Source: CAYRVX01 sp964642165 (GTDB lineage: Bacteria; Planctomycetota; Phycisphaerae; SM23-33). Taken from it: a stretch of DNA of 22,095 nt. Within the stretch, counting starts at the first letter, position 1. Every line of letters begins with the position of its first letter. Under the pieces are notes generated by a model. It had not been told where the DNA came from. It saw nothing but the letters and a program-made list of their open reading frames with translations, and did no database searches. This document shows positions 15,101 to 21,100 of the stretch, piece by piece. The translations under genes and the position numbers were made by a program. Location: the NCBI GenBank assembly GCA_964642165.1, contig CAZXOC010000107.1:1-22095 (forward strand), read 5' to 3'.

Positions 15101-18100
15101 GGGATGTAGATGTAGCCTTCCCACCTCGCGGAGAAGTGGTCGCTCGGCACATCCGTGCCCGGCGAGGCGTAGCTCCAGTCGAAGTTGATCTGCTCGTCAA
15201 GACGCTCCAGGACGGGCTCGCCGCTGAGGTCCTCGTTGCCGTAGTAGCTGGCCGCCAGCCCCGGGTCGAACACGCCCACGATCCCGTTCGCGCCCACCGG
15301 ATCGACGAACATCGGGTCGGCCACCCGGCTGTGAACGTCGAAGCCCAGCTCCAGCGACCAGTCCAGGCCGCTGGCGAAGTCGCGCTGCCAGTAGAGGAAG
15401 TCGCCCGATCCGTCGTACTGGAAGAGGTTGTAGTCGCCGGCAAAGCCGACCTGGCTGTCGTCGGCGACGTACAGCTCGTAGCCGCTCTCCGAGTAGAGGA
15501 TGTTGTTCCGCAGGTGGACGTGCTGGCTGCCGTTCCGGATGTGGACCGCGTCGCTGCTGGTCTCGTAGATCGTGTTGTTGATGAGATCCAGGTACTGGTT
15601 GTTGACCCTCGCGTGGTCGGCCTCGAACCCGCGGTAGGTGTTGTCGTAGATCAGGTTGTTGCGGAACGTCACCGCGCCGTAGTGCGCGTTCTGGACGTAG
15701 GCCCCGTACTTGTTGCCGTAGCTGATGTTCGCGACGAACTCGAGGCCATAGTCACCGGCATACAGGCCGGCGTTGCTGTGGCCCCAGACCCGGTTGCCGC
15801 TGGCGAGCCCGCGGACCAGGACGATCCCGTTGGCGTTGCGGTAGACCTCGTTGTCGCGGATCGTCCGCCAGTCGCTGTGCTCGCCCCGGATGCCGGTACC
15901 GCTGTTGTCGTGGACGTCGTTGTCGTGGACGTCGTCGTAGCCCTCGGTCTTGATTCCGGTTGCGTTGTTGTAGACCTCGTTGTCCGACACGTCCGAGTAC
16001 ATGCCGCTGTGCGTGTCGTCCACGTGGATGCCGGTCGCGTTGTCGTGGCTGGTGTTCCCGGTGACCGTCAACTGCGCCCCCGACACCCACAGGCCGGTGT
16101 CCTGGTTGCCGTAGGCCACGTTGCCCGTGAAAACGCCTGTCCCGATGTTCTTGAAGTAGAAGCCGTAGTCCTCCCTGCCTCCGACGTGATAGGCCCGGTT
16201 GTCCCGCACGATCGGATCGGCGCCGTAAGAAACGGCGCCCGTCTCCTGGTCGGTGCCCTCGTTGCCGATCGTCCCGTAGAAGATGTTGTTGACGATCGTC
16301 GCGTCGCTGGAGGCGTAGTCGGCAATCGCCAGACCCCGGTGGTTGTTGTCGAAGAGCGTGTTGGCGTCCAGCGTCAGGTGCGTCGACGCGTTGTCGGCGC
16401 GGAGGCCGATGTAGGCGCCGGTCATGGACAGGTACTTGATCGTGACGTGATGGGCGTTGTCGAGTTGGAAGACGTAGTTCCCGGACCCGGTGTTGCCTCG
16501 CTGGAGCAGCGCCTGGCGGCTGATGGCCGTCGGCCCGAGGATCGTCACCCCGCTGTCCTCGTACTCGATCAGGATGTTGGCCGTCACGTCGTACACGCCC
16601 GTGTCGACGAAGATGATGTCGCCCGGGTTGAGGTCGTACCGGTCGAGGATGGCGAAGACGGACGCCTTCGGGAGCAGCGGGTCCAGGCCGCTGTGGCTGT
16701 CATCACCCGTCACGCCGGGCGTGTACTCGTCGTTCTCGTCCGAGTCGTCGTCGACGTAGTACCAGGAGATCGGCTCTGTGACGCTGAAGACGGCGTCCGA
16801 TTCGTCCGCGACGTCGTGGTCGTCGCTGGACCGGATGCGAATGAGGTACTGATCCGAGACCGGCATGCCCCTGCTGATGCTCTGCCATACCCACTCGGCG
16901 TCGTTCGCGGTGTTGCTGATGAGCTCGGCCCACGCGCCGCCGTTGTTCGAGGAGTAGTAGATGTCCACGTTGCCGGTGACGCCGGCCGAACGCCACTTGA
17001 TCGTCTGGTCCGTCGTCTGCGCCCAGAGCTCGCCGCCGTTGGGGCTGATGACCAGCACGTACTCGGTCGGGCTCCGCGAGGCCTGGAGCGTGTTGCCGTA
17101 CGCGCCCAGGTTGCGGTAGCCGCCGTTGGGGTCCGTCTCGTTGTCGAACGGATCGGCCGCGTCGGCCCGGTCGATGGCCGGGGAGTGCTCCGGATCGGGC
17201 AGCCAATCTCCGCCGTGGTAGCTGGCGACCGTGCTGGACAGGTGGAAGTCCGCGCCGGCGGCGTCCACGAACAGCGGGTCGGCCGAGAGGCTGTCGTCAT
17301 CGAGGAACGTCGCGAACCGCCAGGCCTCCAGCGTGCTGCGCGTGCCCTGCCAGAAACCTACGTTCCCGCCGTCGATCGCGTGGAACAGGTTGAAGTTGCC
17401 GGTAAAGCCCGTCTGGGCGGTCGAGGCGACGTACACGCCGTAGCCGCCGGAAACGAGGATGTTGTTCCGCAGGTGGACGTTCCGCGTGCTGCCGGTCAGG
17501 TGGATCGCGTCGCCGTCGGGCTCGTGGATCGTGTTGTTGACGACCTCTACGGACCCCGTGCTGCTCCGCAAAGCGCCGTCGAGCTTCACCCCGCCGGATG
17601 CGTTGCCGTAGATCAGGTTGTTCGTCAGCTCCACCGAGCCCTGGGCGTTCGTAAAGACGATCCCGCGGTCATTGCCGTAGATCGTCGAGCCGCGGACGCG
17701 GGCGGTGCTGTAGTCGGCGAGGATCCCGTCACCGCCGTTGCCGTAGATGCGGCTGTTGGTCACCTCGCCGTAGCACAGGTAGATGCCTCGTCCGTTCTCG
17801 TAGACGTCCATGTCATCCACGTAGCCGTAGCCGTACGGATCCACGTGGATGCCGTCACCGCTGTTGCCGAACGCCGCCCCGCCGCTCAGGCTCACGTAGT
17901 AGTCCAGGTGGATGCCCTTCGTGTTGTCGTAGGCCACGACGTTCGTGACCGTGCCGTACGTGCCGCTGCTCTTGTCGTACAGGTACGTGCCCGTACCGTT
18001 GCGGTAGGCCGTGACGTTGTCGCCGTCGAGCTGATTCGACCGGACCCACAGGCCCGTCCAGCCGTTGTCGTAGGCTTCGATGTCCTGGAACGTGACGCTG

Positions 18101-21100
18101 CTCGAGTCCTCCACGTAGACGCCGTAGCGGCCGTGACCGTGGGCCTCGATGCGTTCGAGCCGAACGTCGTCGCCCGGGCGGTACAGGTAGACGCCGTGGT
18201 AGGTGTTGTCGCGGGACAGGACGTCTTCCAGCGTCAGCGACGACGTATTCGTGACGTAGATGCCGGTGCTGTTGTCGTAAGCCTCGACATCCCGGAGTAT
18301 CCCGCCGGCTCCGCCTTCGATGAAGATCCCGTACTGCCCGCTGCCGGGATGCCCGAAGGTCGTGATCTGCTCCAGCGAGTCGGCGTACGATCCGCCGGTG
18401 ACGTAGATCCCGTTGCCGGCGCTGTTTCGCGTAACCAGGGCAAAACCCGTCAGCCGCGGGCTGTTGTCGTGGGCGTAGATGCCGTGCCGCCCGCCGGTCA
18501 GCGTGTGATGCCGGATCCTCACGTTCTCGGCGGCGTGCAGTTCGATCAGGTCCTGCCCGTCGTTGCCCGGTATGGCCGTGACGTACTCGGCGAGGCCGCC
18601 GTCGAAGTCCGGCAACAGCGGGTCCGGGCCGGTCATCACAAAGCCCTCGTCGTCGGCAATCGTGACGTCGCTGCTCAGGACGATCGTCCGCAGCAGCGGG
18701 TACTGGCCGGTGTCCACGTACAGCGTGTCGCTCGCGTCGATCGTGTAGATCCGAAGGATGTTCAGCGGGTTGGGCTTCGGGGCCGTCGCCACGCGCCCCG
18801 TGTTGCGGTTGTCGCCGATCGCGCCGGGCGTGTACTGGTCCTGCGTGTCCGACGCGTCGTCCACGTAGAACGTGAACGTCTCCTCCGGCACGCTGAACGG
18901 CTCGACGGACTGGTCGGACACCCACGGCTCGTCCACCAGCCGCACCTCGACCCGCAGGTCGTGCGTGTCCGGCAGAATGCCCGAGTCGTTGAACGGGATC
19001 CACCGGAAGGCCCCGTCGTCCGGCGTGGCCTCGGCGATGGTCAGCAGGTAGGCCGGGCCGCCGGCGTTGTCCTGCCACAGCTCGATCCGCACGGCGCTGC
19101 CGCCGGTGTCGCCGTGGGTCTTCCACGTGATCTCCCGCGGCTTGAAGTTCTCCCAGTCGGTGTACAGCCAGGGGAAGGTGAGCTGGATCGTGGCCTCCGG
19201 CGCGGCCACCGCGCCGGGCACGTTGCCGTAGGCCCCCTGCCGGGGCAGCTCGGCCGCCTCGAACGTGTACAGGTACGCGGCGTCGAGGTAGGCGTCGTTG
19301 TTGCTCCCCGATTGCCGGATAGCCGTGAAGCGGTACCGGAGGCTTCGCGTGCCCGCGGGAATGCTCTCCTCGGCCCAGAGGTGCTCCCAGCGATCTGCCC
19401 GGTTCGAGGCCGACAGGACGATCGCGTCGCCGGTCTCCGTCCCCCCGTCGTCGAGGAACGCCAGCTCGATGCTGCCTCGGTCGAAGGGGCTCTGGTTGTA
19501 CGAACGTGCCCGCCCGCCGAACAGGGCGCGCGCCAGCCCGGCGTCGATCTGGCCCTCGGTCCAACCGGCGGCGACCAGATCCACGACCTGCTCGGCCCAT
19601 CCGGTTGCCGTCGCCCCCGCGAAGAAGTACGACCCCTCCTCGTAGGGCGACGGGTTGCTGGAGCGCAGGCCCGCCTGGGCATTCGCGTCCCAGCCCGTCA
19701 GGTCGCCTTCGAACCCCGGGTTGACCAGCGCGTTCGGGTACAGCCCAGGGCGCAAGCGGAGGTCCATGGCCGGATCGCCCGTGCCGATCGTCGGGCTCGT
19801 CCGCAGCAGCCCGCCTACGGGCGAGTGCACGCGGAAGTCGCCGCGGGCCGGGTCGATGAAGCGCGGGTCGGACCACGTCGGGTTCGGGTCGGTCCGCCCG
19901 ACGCTGTGGAGGTCGTACGCCCAGACGTCCTCCTGCCAGTCCAGCAGGTCGTCGAAGGGCCGGGTCCACCAGACCAGCTTGCCCGTCTCGGAGGCGTGCA
20001 GGTCGTTGTAGTCGCTCCAGAAGCCGGCCTGGCTGTCGTTGGCGACGTAGAGGTCGTACCCGCTGCGGGCCCACAGGATATTGCCCACGATCGTCACGTC
20101 CGACGCGCCGCCCTCCAGGCGGATGGCGTCGCCCGTGGCCGCGTCGATCGTGTTGTTGCGGACCTGCACGTCGGCAACGCCAGCGATCAGGATGCCGTAG
20201 TTGACGTTGTCCCACAGCACGTTCTCGTGGACCTTCGTCCCGCCCACAGGAATGATGCCGGTCGTGTTGCCGTGGATCCTGTTGAACCGCACGTCGCCCG
20301 CGAACCCGCTGACGCCCGTATCGTTATCGAAGATCTCATTGGTGCGGTCGTGGCTGAGCGCCCCGAGCGTGCCGCTGCCCGTGACGCCGAGCGTGTTCTC
20401 GTAGACGCGGTTGAGCTGGATCGTCCCCGTGAGCTGCACTCCGGTGGCGTTGTCGAAGATCTCGTTCGGGGTCGTCTCGCCGTTGTCGCCCAGATCGCCG
20501 ACGACCACCGCGCCGGTCGTCGCGCCGTGGAAGGCATTCCCCTCGACGTGCGCCGGCGCTTCGTACCGCAGGGCCGTGGTCCCGCCGGAGACGTCGTTGC
20601 CGCGGATCACTCCGCCGGCCATGGACGCCGCCACGTGGATGCCCGTCTCGTTGTCTGTCAGGAGGTTGTCGACGACCTCCGCGTCGCCGCCGACGTCGTT
20701 CCAGTGGATGCCGACCGCCGTCATGCCGGAGATGGCATTCTGCTCGACCAGCAAGCCCGCCGTATCGGCCGCGGCGCCCTCGACGAGCACTCCCGTCTCG
20801 CCGTCGGACATCGTGTTCCCGTGCAGCGTCGCCCCGGTCGTGCCCGCCAGGTGCACGACCGTCGTGCCGCCGCTGAAGGTGTTGTGGGCGACCACGAGCC
20901 CGCTGCCGCCTTCGGCGGATAGGGCGGACGGCTCGCCCCGGTGAAGGGCGATGGCGTCGATCTCCTCCCAGCCGCCCATCACGTGCGTTGTGTCAATGGT
21001 GACGCGAACCGCCTTCACGGCGTAGGTCGTCAGGGCAAACGTCACGAGGAAATCGACGGGCTGCCCCGGCAGCGAGGGGTCTGTGGCCTCCCAGACGGTA

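Larger units (their letters stand above)
14321..16767 (-). other. giant protein: beta-helix module 3, containing the PA14 insertion
   Basis: It opens with SWYYVDDDSDENDEYTPG. The coils include the 223-residue block shared exactly with module 4 (15299-15967). A PA14 domain follows, then 'SPGIDAGDLADAFGDEPDGP', 'INLGAYGNT' and an SPNGSEKLRV linker (about 14315-14605). Module length is about 2.45 kb, compared with 2.04 kb for module 4, and the difference is close to the size of the PA14 domain. Confidence 0.65.

Noticed and set aside
10900..20600. Regularly spaced short motifs (GTTGTCG-type) that could suggest a CRISPR array
   Set aside because: Spacing follows the roughly 23-residue beta-helix coils, the units are degenerate and the frame stays open throughout; this is protein-coding repetition.
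9973..20922. A single plus-strand open frame of nearly 11 kb opposite the giant gene
   Set aside because: It is codon-aligned with the minus-strand gene, so its stops would need TTA, CTA or TCA codons in the real gene, which high-GC codon use avoids. The product is a Val/Asp-rich, featureless chain. It is a mirror of the repeats, not a gene.
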